A DNA stretch of 64,000 bases from Quercus robur (taxonomy: Eukaryota > Streptophyta > Magnoliopsida > Fagales > Fagaceae), in the NCBI RefSeq assembly GCF_932294415.1, contig NC_065544.1:30429710-30493709 (forward strand), in the 5' to 3' direction. Below the pieces are notes generated by a model. The model did no database searches and had not been told where the DNA came from. It saw only the letters and a list, made by a program, of their open reading frames with translations. Shown one piece after another: positions 33,213-46,002 of this stretch (the first letter of the stretch is position 1; each line of letters starts with the position of its first letter). A program made the position numbers and the translations under genes.

Positions 33213-35300
33213 TCCTACAAAGTTCTAATTCTTCCACCACCACCCTCTTTTGAGACAAAGAGGGTAGAGAGGGGGGGGGGGGGTGTGGTGGGGGGGGTGG
33301 GATATCAAGTTTGATATATAGTCATCATTAGCAAGATATTTAATTTCAAAGCAACCTTACTTATATTTGCAGTACCTTGTTATCAGTGTAAATACTGCTT
33401 TTCAGCTTAATCAGCCACATCTTTGTCTTATAGTGACTTTGGGTTTCCGAGAAATTAATTAGAGGTAAGTCCTATAACGTTTGTAACATTTTTAATATCA
33501 ATTGAAGAGGTCAATTTCTAACCTTCTATAAAATGACTCATAAATGTTGGAATCTCTACTAATTTAAGCATACAGCGAAAAAGAAGTCAAATATGAAAGC
33601 AACTGTGCAAGTGTCATTGCACATCATTAATGCTAAATAAAATTCTAATTTCTTGGTTGTTGACTTGCTGATTCTTGAGGATGTAAGGTACCATTACATC
33701 TATTTGAGGAGAAACAGAATATAGTAAACAGAATTTGAGGAGAAACATAATATAGTAAACAGAACTTTGAATTTTGTGCGCTCTTTTTGTCTTCTTGGCA
33801 ATTGGTGGATGTTTTACCCATTCAGAAAGAGGATATATTTTTACTTATTAAAGAAAGAACATATTTTTATTTTTTGGCATATACAAAGTACATGGAAATG
33901 TGCCAAATACTTGATAATCTCTCTGGGAATTGTAAAGCTCAAAATTAAACTCATTCCACTCTGGTATGCAATTCCTTGAAGGCTAAAAGTAATAATCCTG
34001 CTGTATTTTTTTAATTATTTATTTTTATAAGAAATGAATACGTAGAGATAAGCCATATTATATGTAAAACCATCCTGTACGCATTCGGTGTACTAGGGCA
34101 CTCACCCTCCACTTTTTAACAAAGCTTCTATTAAAAAAGGAAGCACATAAAATGAAACTTTAAAATCTTATAAAATATGTGCAAAATGTATATGCTTGTA
34201 ATGTAGTTAAAAAGTAGTTGGAATGTGTCCATTCAGTTTGTCTAAACCGGTTAGCAGATTGATGTGTTTGTGACATGGCCTGGCTTCTGGTTTAATGGCC
34301 TGGGCCTCTGCCTTGTTTTGGAGTCTGCAGAATATGCAAAATTATAAGGCTTAAGCTGGCTCCTTGAAGTGTTTTGCCTTTCTTAAAAAGAAAAAGAGAG
34401 AAAAAAAAGGGGGTGGGGGGGGGGGGGGGGTGGGGGTGAAGCTAGAATTATAAATCTTTGGCTGCTGTGATCTCATGTGGGAAGGATCAGGAGGATGTCA
34501 TATTCAGTTTTTTTGCTCTTGGTGATTGTTGCATATCTGACACATTAAAAATGATTAGAGTGGAGAATTTGTATTGAGTACCTAAGAAATAATAATCTTC
34601 TGTTTGATTAAATTTTGATTAATTTTGTTTTTGTGTGTGTGTTTGAGAGAGAGAGGCATTTAGCTTCCACAGTGCATCATTTCCCTACGTTTGGGAGAAG
34701 AGAAAAGGAGAGGGGGGACCAAATTTTAACTATTGACTTCTCAATTCTCCCAATTTTTTTTTTGGTCTCCTCATTCTGTAGCTTTTACTTTTTGTTCTAC
34801 ATCCTGTGTATTATTATCTTACATTTTGGTGACAATCATCAAAACAATTACTTGTCAGACTATGATGCATTGTATGCCTGTTTGCTAGTCCTTATCATAT
34901 ACGTATCCTCTATATCTTTATTTTGAAGCATGAGATAAAATCTTCTTTTGGTGTATATGCCTCTGTATAATAATGTCATCATCCTTTCATATTTCCCAAT
35001 GGCTACTACTATCCACTTTATGTCTATAGACTCTATAGTTAAGCATGAAGGAGCATGAATCAATTACTTTTCATTTCTGTATCTTGCTCACAAAGTTGAG
35101 GGAAATAAAGCAGTAAAAATGAGGTGCTGTTAACTCACTCAGTTGAGGAAAGGTTGATTGATTTTCATTTTCTCTAAATTTGTTGAAAGCATGCTTGTGT
35201 GCATCACTTCAAGCCCTTGCGTGGAACTAGTCACATTTGGAATTCTGATACAACTTGGTGGTTGAACAAGTATCTGTATCTGTGGATGGAGCATCTGTTT
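33213..35300. other. Spacer between PRP40A and the DUF4378 gene
   Basis: Contains the PRP40A 3' UTR (end not fixed), G13 and G16 tracts (33271-33283, 34415-34430), a short LINE-tail-like stretch near 34075-34140 and AT-rich sequence. No coding domain recognised; the 103-codon frame at 34615-34926 is low-complexity and hydrophobic without a match. Confidence 0.6.
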
Positions 35301-36642
35301 TTACCGAAAAAATAATTCAATTATTTCTTCAACAATCTCACCCATGATTGCATCTCCTATCTCCGTGCCTATTTTCCTCTTTAGTTGCTGAAAATTTCTC
35401 CATTCTTCTAATGTGCTTGACAAATCAAAATTCATCAGGTGGGTTATGTTCATAAAGTCTCCACTTGGTTTCCCCAATGAGCAAATTTGCTTATAGATGA
35501 TTTGCTCCATGTCTTCCAGCTCTGAGATGTCATCAGTATACTTGAGTCTTTCACTCTTCCTTCCCTGGGTTTCTTCGGCTTCCTTCATAGGATGGAGCAG
35601 GAGTTGTTTCCTTTGCTGCAACAGCCTTTTGTTTCTCAGGTACTGAGAACAAGTCCAATTGAACCCCCTTTTTTTGGCGAAACCAACATGGCTTTTTTCC
35701 TCTATTGGTGAGTTTATTAGTACTTCCCATAGTGAAGCAGACAACATGAAGTCTCCAGCATCTCTTTTGTTTGGAATGGAGGTGTTACTTGATGGGGCTT
35801 CTTTGTTTGTGATGAAATCAGACCCTGTTTGTTGCAAAGTAAGATGCATGTTAATAATTGGAGAGCGAAGATGTATGATTATGTTTTTCATTTTATTTAT
35901 CAGATAAAAACTTGTCATGAAACTGATGAACCTTTGTTGGATATTGCTTCCGTTAGTAGTGATGCGGTGCTGAGTTGCATGTCACCTTCCATGCTCATCC
36001 AATGAAATTTTGCATCTGCAGCAGTCTGTTAGCTTAGTAAGTGAGCATAATCAATGAAACTGTAGCAAAGTAATGCTGCAAGAAAAATTGAAGTGAAATC
36101 TGAAGTGTGTCCTTGCTACCATGCTTTATAATTAGAAGCTGTTGTACCTTTACTTTCAAATTCTCAATATTGAAGGTCACTGAAGTGCTAGCATGAGTGA
36201 AGACAGGATGTCTTTTAGAATGCAAAGGATGTTCTTTGACATTGCTGTTATTCGAGCGATATGCATTCAAACATTTAATGGAGAAAATCCAATTTGTTTT
36301 TTCAATTTGCCTGGTCTTTCTGATGGTCTCAGTAATGTCATCATCTTTATTGCTCCTTGTGCAATTTGAAAGCTCCTCGCTGTTTTTAGTGGGAATAAGC
36401 TTGTACATTATCGATGCTAAGGACTTTGTCGTGAATAAAATCCTTTTTCTTCCCTTGTTTATATCAAAATGGTGTGATCTCGTTTGGTTCTTGGTTGAAT
36501 CAACTGACTGGTTATTGGAATTCAAGCTCTTCGTGTATCTTCTTTCTGAAAGGTAACTAGCCATGGTGAAAGGCTCTTGTTGGTCCTGGAGATGTTCTCT
36601 AAGCTGTTTTGCAGGTGCTGGCTTAGATGCAGGGAAAGCCAT
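35301..36642 (-). CDS. DUF4378 domain protein (short form), 3 exons
   Basis: Three minus-strand exons join in phase: 36642-36120, 36015-35932 and 35824-35301, with donors CATG/GTAGCA and AAAG/GTTCAT and acceptors TGCAG/AT and ACAG/GG. They give 376 residues. Near the N-terminus (about 12-36) is the family motif KQLREHLQDQQEPF followed by YLSERRY. The C-terminal 80 residues (297-376) form a DUF4378-like end: LEDMEQIIYKQI, EEWRNFQQLKRKIGTEIG, then a helical GEIVEEIIELFF end. DUF4378 occurs in TON1-recruiting-motif and related plant proteins, many much longer. Function here is unknown. An alternative donor (AAG/GTACAA at 36148) would not keep frame with exon 2. A TATA-like stretch lies upstream at about 36791-36801. 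Nothing in the neighbours suggests a shared role. Confidence 0.8.
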
Positions 36643-38260
36643 TAAACCTTGAAACTTGATGTAGGAGTGAAAGAGGATAAAGGTGCTAGTTTAAGATGTT
36701 AAGAGAAGATGAGGGTGTAGGGTAACAAGTGGAACTTTGAGCATGCTTGTTGTGGAGACTGAACAGTAGAACCTGATTGCATAGTTGAGATATATATATA
36801 AATGTGATGGGAGGAAAGAAAGGGGGAGGAGCCAAACTAGGGTCAGCAATCCTGTAATTGATTGGGGACAACCAAAAGTTAAAACTAGGAAACCTTCTCA
36901 TTGATTGCTGACACCAACTTGTTAGAACTATAGAATCTAATTATTGCTGTGGAACCTTTCTTTTTCTCTATCTTATATCAGAAATGATGATATCTTTGTA
37001 AGATTATTTCCTTAAAATATATATTGCCCCCTAAAGTTTTGTCCTGTATTTTATTCACACATAACATTACTTATAGGAGCAAAGGCAAATTGAATGTTTC
37101 TATTACTCATTTATCTATTAAATTCTAGACAAGGTATGATTTATACTCTTAAGAGTATATATGCTTTTGTCCTAGACCTTAAATCACTCTTCCATGTTCC
37201 TCTTTCTTGGACACTATGTATATTATACTCGGTGTTAAAATAGTTGGATTGATATATATTCTTATATAATTTTGTCATGTGGGAAGGTCCCACTCTGGTA
37301 CAGTTAGGTGAAACACTGAGGAAGAGAGAGGCCTCATGTTTTTTCGAATGAAGCTGTATCATGACTTGTAGAGGAAGCACTTAACCTTGAACCCAAGCTG
37401 AAGTGTCATATTGTAGGTGCATTGCATTTGCACCCAATGATCAATATTCTCTGGAAATCTAATATATTAGCCTTATGCGAGGGAAAGTAAAAATTCTATG
37501 ATTGTGTTGATTATAGTTGTATAAATTAAGAATGTAGGTTGGCCAAAGCATCAAGTATTACGCAAGCGAATTTGGGTCAGGCTTATCCTATATGAAATTT
37601 GTGAGCTTGATAGCTTGTTTGCAAGTTGTGGGTGCTTTTTCGTTTTGTGTAATACGCGGTGATACAGAATAAAAAATCTCCGTTGTTCATCTCTCTCCAT
37701 TTTTTTTTTTGATTTATTTTAGCAGTGATAGTTCGCCGCACTTTCAGTTTTCAATCTCTTTCCGCATCAATTCATGTGGTTTACATATAGACATTGAATG
37801 ACTCAACTCATCTGTTGAGATATGTAGTTAATTATATCCAAATGTACCACGTTGCCTAATTGAGTTTATTTATAGTACCTAATTGGAACACTAAGATTAT
37901 TCTGGTTGGATTAACATCCTTTAAAGTTTTTAAAGTAACTCAATGTTGTATTTTGCCAAGAGTCTTGTAGTTTAGTGGAATAGTTTGTTCTTTTTTTGGA
38001 AAGAAAATCAGAGCTCAAATTCCTTCTCACTGTTGTAACTATTGAATAAAAAAAAACCATGTTGTAATTCTTATACTCCTTTCCCTTCATTGCCAAATGA
38101 GTGGTTGTCACCCTATTAGTAATTTAAATAAATATTAAAATAGTGCTAGCTAATGTGGTAAAACTCAATTTCTTAATACATAAATAGGATTTTAAGAGTC
38201 TTAAGAAATCTACAGGATTCCAATCCATTAGGTTTCTCATCATTTTCCAAAATTTACCAA
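36643..38260. other. 5' region of the DUF4378 gene and AT-rich spacer
   Basis: The first 150-200 bases upstream of the minus-strand gene carry a (TA)n/TATA-like run near 36791-36801 on the expected side. The rest is AT-rich sequence in which I see no coding domain, RNA gene or clear transposon. Confidence 0.5.
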
Positions 38261-38269
38261 GTCAAATTA

Positions 38270-39060
38270 AAAAACAAAGCTCCGTTCTTTGTATGAATAT
38301 GTTGTTTCTTAACAACTAAACGTTCAGTACCTAAGAGTATAGTTGGTTTTATGGTAGTCTTATAAGATTTCCTTACAATTTAATACGTATTCTATGATCA
38401 TACAAGACTTTTGATGTGCTTCTCCACTTTAACCACTTTGCTTTTATACTATGATTTACATCTTTTTCATTCTCTCCATCTTTATGAATGATAAAAACAA
38501 ATATCTAAAGTTCTTACTCTTTACTCTTTAGTATCTCTTGATCGTCAAATCTTACTGCCCCTTCATCTCTATATCTACTTTACTAAATTTACATTCCATA
38601 TATTTTATTTTAGTTCTACTTAATTGAAAGCCTTTAGATTCTAGAGCATTTTGCCAAATTTCTAACTTGGCATTAACTCTCCTTCTAGTTTAATCCACCA
38701 AAACTATATCAATTGCAAAAGGCATACACAAAAGGGTTTCCTCTTGAATCGATTTAGTGAGCACATCAATCACTATTGTGAAGAGATACATACTTAATGC
38801 TAATCCTTGATGCAAACTTGTAGTGATAGGAAACTCATTTGTGAATCCACTCATTCTCACACTAGTTACAATTTCATTATACATATCCTTAATCAACTTT
38901 ATATACTTTAGAGGAGCTCATTTCTTTTCTAAAACCCACAACATAACCTCTCTAAGGATCATATCATATATGCTTTCTTTAGGTAATAAAAACCACATGA
39001 AGATTTTTACAGGCTACTTTATATTTCCATTAGACATCTAAGTAAGAAAATAACTTCCAT
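38270..39060 (-). mobile_element. RTE-type LINE reverse transcriptase remnant
   Basis: The minus strand encodes an RTE RT block: KLIKDMYNEIVTSVR, then FPITTSLHQGLALS, YLFTIVIDVLTKSIQ and FAIDIVLVD at 38690-38896. Active copies have FADDIVLVD, so one catalytic Asp is replaced by Ile. Upstream (38900-39060) is the VLWWVLEKKGV-like segment with stops, and downstream (38520-38690) the LESKGFxLSRTK..YMECKFS region with stops. It is a decayed copy. Confidence 0.8.
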
Positions 39061-41150
39061 AATAGATCATCATGACATAAAATTAAATTGATTCTCCAAT
39101 AATATTATTGTTTCATGAACATATTCAATCACCCTCTTGTTTCTTTTCCAATAGCTTTTTTGGTATTATTTTTATTATTGTATCACAATGCTTTAAACTC
39201 TTTTGGTCTTTTCAAACTATTGAACAATTTTTTTTGTTTTTTTCACATGCCCACAGTTCTTACAAGTAGGATCACTAACAAAATAAAAAGAAAATGCCAG
39301 TGGGAAGAGAGGGAAAAAATGGTTTTAGTAAATAAGAAAGGAAAGTTATGGCATTTGGTATTGTAATATGATAAGTAAGTCATACTAATTTGTAATTTTC
39401 TTAGATTTTTTTATTGTACCAAATTACATTGTTATTCTTGGAAGAATTTATAACTTTTGATAAACTTGGAAGAACTTCAAATGTGTTATTGAAATAAAGT
39501 AATCTTTGTGATATTCTTTTCGGCTTTAAAAAACGATTTATTTTTTTATTTTTATATAAAGGATAATAGATGGGGACAAACAGTGATCCCAATAAAGATC
39601 CCTTAATTTTGTTAAACCAATTTTAACCCACATATGTTTCTTCTACTAAAATTTGACAAACAGATTGTTTAAAATTTTAAAATTTTTTCCTGTTTTATTT
39701 TGAACTAAGCATGGCAAGGTCTCCACTCTCCAAAGGGTTAAAATTTTACATTCTATAAGATATGCTCAAATTTATGTGCAAATACATCCATCCTTTTCTC
39801 GTATTCTTCTCTCCTCCCTCCAAGCATTTACGAAAATTTTCCCTTAGTCAAAGATATTGATAACTTCTTATGGGTATAATTGAATGGTCCTTCTAGTACT
39901 TGAAATTTTGTTTTTGTTTTTGTTTTTTTCTTTCAATCTTTGGCTAATAGCCACAAGATATCCACTAAAACTTTAGCTTTTAATGAAGAGACGCAAGTGC
40001 TGATGTACCCTCCACCAAAATGGAGAGAGACCCAGCATAACTTTGTGGTCCAATCCAATCCAATCACATCCCATCCCTCTTTGCACACCATTGTTGAGAA
40101 TTGAGATGAGGGAAGGTTCAGTTTCTCCACTTTAGTAGATGGGGTTGGCCAATATATGTGGCATGATTCACTTTGGTAAACCAGCATAACATAAGCATCT
40201 GTCTTATTTAGGGCAGGCAAATTTGCTTTTAGGTATACACAAGAAACATGCGGTGTCTCACCATCATATTGTTTTTTATTGCTCTGATGTCTGACTAAGA
40301 TGATTGAGAGATGGCATAACAATGAATTAAAAGAGTTTCTGGCTGAACTTAAGAACATAATTATGGATTAAACCCAAATAACACTCTTGATGAATGGATT
40401 CTTCTTGGCTTTTGTCCCAAAAAGATCATATATACTCCTATTTCTATTTGCTCTACAAGACCAATAAAAGGTGATAAAAATATTGTTTCACATGTAAGCG
40501 TTTTCATAATTGCATGTTTTGTCAAGATAATTGTAGTTAAGACTTAAGGGATATTTTCTGCTGTTCTTTAAAAGAACAAAGGGTGGAATCCTCCTCTCCA
40601 TTGTTGCGAGTTGTGACTAACCGTATGATAATAATAATAATAATTAGTGTATAACCTGATGAATATGTACAAGGACATTTAGAAACAATCACAATTACAC
40701 ATATATATGAATTCAAATTTTACCCAGTACTAAAGTTACAACTTACACATTTTTTAATCTATGAATTTTTAAAATATGTAATGATTTCTCATTTTATATA
40801 TGAAATGATTTAGAATTTAATTGAGTTTGGACTCTTTGGTTTTTGCACTTAATAATTCACTTATTACAAAAATTAAAAAATTAGATAAGATATGTGACGC
40901 AAAATTGAACTTCAATTGAAGTTCAATTTAGAATCTAATTGAATTTTGACTCTTTAATTTTTAAACTTAATAATTCACTTAACACAAAAATTTAAAAACT
41001 AAATAAGACACATGACACAAAATTGAATTCCAACTTTCTCTAAACTTTAACTTTAACTTTAACTATATATATAATGATTATTATTATTATTATCATAATT
41101 GCATGATTTTGAATATTGAATAATCAAATTTTAAGTTTGTAACTTGACAT
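39061..41150. other. AT-rich spacer with local tandem duplication
   Basis: No gene recognised. The 141-codon minus frame at 39933-40358 has no motif I know. Around 40805-41030 a unit of about 118 bases ('tttagaat.taattga', 'cttaataattcactta', 'gacacaaaattgaa') is repeated twice in tandem with moderate divergence. Confidence 0.5.
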
Positions 41151-41252
41151 CTAATCAACGTTATGCAAACGCAATCAATGAGATGATTAAAAAAAGAAAA
41201 AAAAAGAAAAAAAGAAAAAAAAAAGGAGCATTAGCTTTTATTTACTGACTCA

Positions 41253-41297
41253 CCCCCCCCCCCCCCCCCCAAAAAAAAAAAAAAAAAAAAAAAAAAA
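41253..41297. repeat. C18-A27 homopolymer pair
   Basis: C18 (41253-41270) runs directly into A27 (41271-41297), followed by a (GA)n run at 41331-41343. Simple sequence. Confidence 0.9.
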
Positions 41298-41349
41298 CTA
41301 AAGTATTTTACTAGATTGCGTTATTCACGAGAGAGAGAGAGAGCGCCCA

Positions 41350-43570
41350 CCTTACATCCTTAAAAGAATAAATAAATAAAAAAAGCATAAACCTGTATTT
41401 CTTGACACTTGTGCAATACACGTTAGCCAAAAATAAAAAAACAAAGACTTGTACAATACCAGCAAAACAAATGATTTAATATACATTTGGATTAATTTTA
41501 TTATTTTGATGTACAATTTTTTTAAATACTCATTTTTTAAAGGCACAAATACAATGATATTTTATCAACTTTCAACAAATAAGTAAATAATTTTAAGTTA
41601 ATCTAAGAATATTGTTAGTATTAATATTAATCTTTCATAAATAATTTTTTCCTTAAAACTAATTCTCTATGGTAGGTGTAAAACACAAATATTAGTATTT
41701 GTGTCTTGTAATGAATGATTTTAGTAGAAAAGCCAAAATGTATTAAAAAAGGGTGGGAATAAGTCAAATGCATATTTTGGCTTTTAAAATATGAGGCTAG
41801 CCACCAAATCTTACTTGACATGAAAATAGTCTCAACTTTCAACTGCAATATCTAATGGTAAAAATCAAGAATGGGCACCGTTGTCCTTAAAAGAAGAACA
41901 CCCCGTGAGGTAGAACAGTGGAAGCTTCTTAATTTCATTACCAATTAAATTAATATTCTCAATCTCATGCTTTAGATTCTTTTACTTTTCTCTTTTAAAC
42001 TTTTAAGCCACCAACCCCGCCAGCAATCATTAATTAATTTTATTTTATAAAGAACGGTCCACTCTTTAATCTTTATACCCTTTCGTTGCATCAAGCTGCC
42101 GATTTTACTGTTGTTGGTCCTCCACTTCTTCAAAGTTCAAACTTTTCTGTGTTTTTTGAGGTGACACTCTTTCAAAGTTCAAAGAGAATTATGATTTATG
42201 AGCAAGGCTCCATTTATTAAAGGAACCAATGATTCAATATCACATTTTTAGGCAAAAAGCTCCACTAAAACTCTATATGGACTACAACCAAAATCATCAT
42301 AATTGTGCATTACAACTCTGTTCCCTGAATTTGATGCAACTCGTGTTTGTTTTTGTCAAATTACTTTAGTGTCACAGACTCACTGCCGCAAGTAATTTTG
42401 ATTGGGTTAAGTGCTCAAATTAAGGATTAATAATTAATAAAGAGAAATACTAACGGATGCCCTTAAAGCAATGATTAATAATCCATTTAAAGAAAGTTTT
42501 TATAGAAAAAGAAAAAGAAATTAATGTTTTAACAGTTTTTTTATTTCCCATAAAAATGGTGTCAAGACTTTTCTAAAATAGATTGTTAACCATTGCTCTA
42601 AGCGCACTCATTAACATGACCCATAAAGCTGTCAAAACATAATAAATACCTAATTATTAATTGTAATGTACATTTTATTTTTAATCAAATAATGCACATT
42701 TTTCAAATAAGAAAATACATTTGTTAACTATTCATTAATTTACACGTATAAATCCATTATGGTTGTTGAAGGTATATGTATAGTTTGAATTTATTTTTTG
42801 AAAAATATATAAAATATTATCTAATAAAAGGGAAATTTAATAGGTGCTCTAAAGACATTGATTTAGGAAATTTAAAATTTTTTTTTTTTTTTTATGGAAA
42901 ATGAAAATAGTAATTGATTTTTTTGAAAAATATTTTCAATAAAGGTAATATCAAAATGTTTTTAAACGATCAATTAACAAATATCCTATACACACCCATT
43001 GTCAAGATTCTTTAATAAAATATTAAATGCAACGGTAGACAATTGGTTAGCAAAAACCATTTTGAATTTTGATCCGAATGGAATTTGTAGACATATTTAA
43101 TCGTTGAGGTCGATGTAAAGATGCGATTGGAGTAATCAATTTTAAAGGGTCACTATTGTTCTAGAAATCAAAGAGAAAAAGTCCAAAAACACAAGGCAAA
43201 GGATGGTTCCAATTAGATTAGATATTACAACTTAAAAGCACATTTATTCCTGCTGACTAACAATGTGAAAACCTCCGGTAGGTCTAATTTGAGTTTTTAA
43301 AAATCTTTTAAAGTAACATAAATTCTCTCTTTAGGCTTAAGAGTTAGTATTTGGTTTCCCATTGATATATTCTTTCACACCTCTTTAAATATTTTTGAGT
43401 CACAGAAATTTGTCTCCTTTCCATCTTGTTAAATTTCTTGGCCTTCAACATCATTTTTATATTCATCTTCAGATATATTATAAAAAAAAAAAAAATAAAT
43501 AAATAAAAACCTCCCAATATGATATGTTTGAAAATATTTGTATCATCTTGCTAACTCAATTACACTAGTA
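41350..43570. other. AT-rich spacer
   Basis: I see no coding domain, RNA gene or recognisable transposon. Short minus-strand frames are AT-driven. Confidence 0.5.
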
Positions 43571-43651
43571 AGAATTGAGGTTATCAATTGGTTGGAAATC
43601 ACGCCTCATAAAGTGGGGGTTACTAATTCGAATCTCTTCTTACTCTCTCCT
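43571..43651 (+). mobile_element. Possible SINE head (tRNA-like)
   Basis: A tRNA-like stretch with an A-box-like 'ttatcaattggttgg' and a B-box-like 'actaattcgaatctc' spaced about 40 bases apart, just left of the Tourist element. No poly-A or target duplication seen, so partial at best. Confidence 0.35.
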
Positions 43652-43654
43652 TAA

Positions 43655-44701
43655 GGGCCAGTTTAGTTGGAGGGGTGGAAAAGTGGGAGGATATAAAGAT
43701 TTTAATTTCCCTCCTTTTTGTTTGATTGGGAGTGAAAAAGTGGAAAGATGAAAAAAAATGAGTTTGTATAAATTTACGAATATACCCTTATTAAAAAATG
43801 ATGCTCAATTTAAACCAAAAGAGATAAGCAACCAAAAAAAACATCAATCACCTAAATTTATTATAAAAAAAAAATCACGTCTAGAAAAAAAAATCACATC
43901 TAAACAAAAAAGAAAAAAAGAAAAAAAACACAAAAGAAAGCAAAAGAAGAAGAAGAAGAAAAGTATGGGAACTGGACGTTTAGGGCCCGTTTGGTTATAG
44001 AGTTCAAAAATTATTATTTAAAAAGATGTGAAAATTGTAGTTTAAAAAGTGTTATTGAAATATATGTTTTTAGTGTTTATAAAACAAAAAAATGTGTTTG
44101 GTATCATGATTTAAATAACATGTTTCAGTGTTCAAAAACATAAAATATGTGTTTGGTATGTGTGTGTTAGATGGTAAAAAAAAGCTGAATAAAGTACAAA
44201 ATAAATATTTTTTAAATCAGCAAAGTACAAAAAAAATATAAAATATTGTTTAAATGCTGCCGGTACTGTTCAGTGTGGGTGAAAAAGCTGACCGGTACTG
44301 TTCAACTTAATTACAAAAATGCCACTCAGCAATGGTTTTTGTTGTTCAAAATCAGTCCCAAGCTGATTTCAAAAACTATTGTTTGAAACATATGTTTTGA
44401 GCAATATTTTTTAAACAATATTTTTTGAAATCAATGACCAAACATATTTTTTTTGTTTTTGAACAATATTGTTTAGTGTTTAAACACTAAACAATATGTT
44501 TTGAAATCAATGACCAAACACCCTCTTAGGAACTAGGAAGCCTGCCCAGTAAATAAATTTAAAAAAAGAAAAAAAAGGAAGAAAAGGCAACGTGAGGAAA
44601 GAAAAAGAAAAAGAAAAAGAAAAAATGAAAAATGAAAAAGAGCAACGTGGACAAGCCCATATGTAGTTGCACAAGGAAATTTTTGTCCAAAAATGATGTC
44701 T

Positions 44702-44737
<36 letters not shown>

Positions 44738-44916
44738 CAGTTTTCTCTCCATTTTGGAGAGAAATCTTTTTGGTAGACTCGAAAAGAAAACACCTAGATC
44801 CCACCATTTATTTTCCTTCCTTCACACCTAACCAAACACACTCCAAAAAGTTTTTCTTCCTATTTTCTCTCTAAAGTTTTCCATCTACTCTATTTCACCT
44901 TCAAACAAACACACCC
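43655..44916. mobile_element. Tourist-like MITE (outer element of a nest)
   Basis: Terminal inverted repeats: left GGGCCAGTTTAGTTGGAGG, right (reverse complement) GGGTGTGTTTGTTTGAAGG. The duplication TAA occurs at 43652-43654 and 44917-44919. Its total span is 1262 bp, of which 543 bp plus one duplication are the inner element at 43983-44525. The subterminal sequence (gtgggagg/gaggata, ttttctctctaaag) matches the element at 58100-58437, so they are one family. Poly-A/K-rich and T34 (44704-44737) stretches produce spurious ORFs. Confidence 0.85.
43983..44525. mobile_element. Tourist-like MITE nested inside 43655-44916
   Basis: 543 bp bounded by inverted repeats GGGCCCGTTTGGTTATAG (left) and GAGGGTGTTTGGTCATTG (right, reverse complement). 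The duplication TTA occurs at 43980-43982 and 44526-44528. The body contains several inverted copies of 'aacaatattgtttgaaa'-like units. No coding capacity. It inserted after the outer element, because it interrupts it. Confidence 0.85.
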
Positions 44917-44928
44917 TAAGATTAAATC

Positions 44929-44932
<4 letters not shown>

Positions 44933-44972
<40 letters not shown>
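44933..44972. repeat. (GA)20 microsatellite
   Basis: Uninterrupted GA dinucleotides just outside the right end of the outer Tourist element. Confidence 0.95.
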
Positions 44973-44976
<4 letters not shown>

Positions 44977-45619
44977 AACTATTATAGTATAGACAATGTC
45001 AACTCGTAAACGATGTAGTAATAAATGGAAAAAGATTCTCTTCATTTGTTTTGAATGGAAATGGTCAATTGCAAAGTAAAAATTTATGTAATTACTCGCT
45101 TATGATTTATATAGTGCAAGTGGCGCCACCTCAACTAAAATTTTATTATATCAAATAAAAAATGATTCAAAGTTTAAATAATATGACACCATATTTATCT
45201 TTAAATTAATGAAATACAAATAGAGAAAATTTTGAAATTAAATGTGTCAAATACATTCCAAGCATGTTCCTACTTTACTGATTGTGTTTGTGTTATGCCT
45301 ATGCGGTGTGTGATGGAAAGGTCATCCGAAATTAGCAACTAACTTTGAGTAATAATAATCACATACTCCTTATTATATATTCACTGTATATATATTGTCA
45401 CATGTTAAAATTGTAAATTGTGAAATCATGTCTTTAAAATATGATTTCACAGTATGAAATAAAAAAAAACAAATTCAAAAGTAAGTGTGGATAAAGTTTG
45501 CAATATTGAATGTGTAACAAGATTTTTCGATTATCTTTTTGATCCTGTTCTAACTTGCAATATTTTTGTACCAAGTTATTGCTCCAAAAAGTTGAATTCC
45601 TAAGGTCTAAAACTAGGCG

Positions 45620-45652
45620 CCCCCCCCCCCCCCCCCCCCCCCCCCACACCCT

Positions 45653-45677
<25 letters not shown>
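45620..45677. repeat. C26 and A25 homopolymers
   Basis: C26 (45620-45645) and, seven bases later, A25 (45653-45677), 330 bases upstream of the PSK start codon. Confidence 0.9.
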
Positions 45678-45684
<7 letters not shown>

Positions 45685-45923
45685 TATTACATTTTTTTTT
45701 TCAAATGAGAAAATGGAGTTAAAAGACCATGAAGAAAATAAAAGGGTAGTTTTTGGCTTACTGATCTTATCATACTACTAGAATTTCTCATAATTTTCAA
45801 CAAGTCCTTATCTCACTTTCCTTTTTGTTTATTATTATTATTATTATTAATGAGTTATATTATATTTCTCTAAAACAGTAAAACCTTGTTTCATTATTCC
45901 AACTTCGGCCCCTCATAAATCCC

Positions 45924-45930
45924 TATAAAT
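45924..45930 (+). promoter_or_regulatory. TATA box of the phytosulfokine gene
   Basis: TATAAAT (within CCCTATAAATTC) lies 79 bases before the ATG at 46003, leaving a predicted 5' UTR of about 45-50 bases. By position and consensus only. Confidence 0.6.
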
Positions 45931-46002
45931 TCATGCCACACAGTCCCTTCTCTCCGTGTCTCATGCTCCTTTGACAGTTCTAGTCTTCCAGAGAGTATCA
46001 AA

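Noticed and set aside
34615-34926. 103-codon plus-strand frame, hydrophobic
   Set aside because: T-rich low-complexity sequence without a signal peptide or family match; spacing to genes not informative.
39933-40358. 141-codon minus-strand ORF
   Set aside because: No recognisable domain, no good splice partners or promoter-like context, and repeat-like neighbourhood; probably chance.
43758-44752. Lys-rich and Phe-rich ORFs inside the nested MITEs
   Set aside because: Translations of A/T homopolymers within non-coding MITEs.
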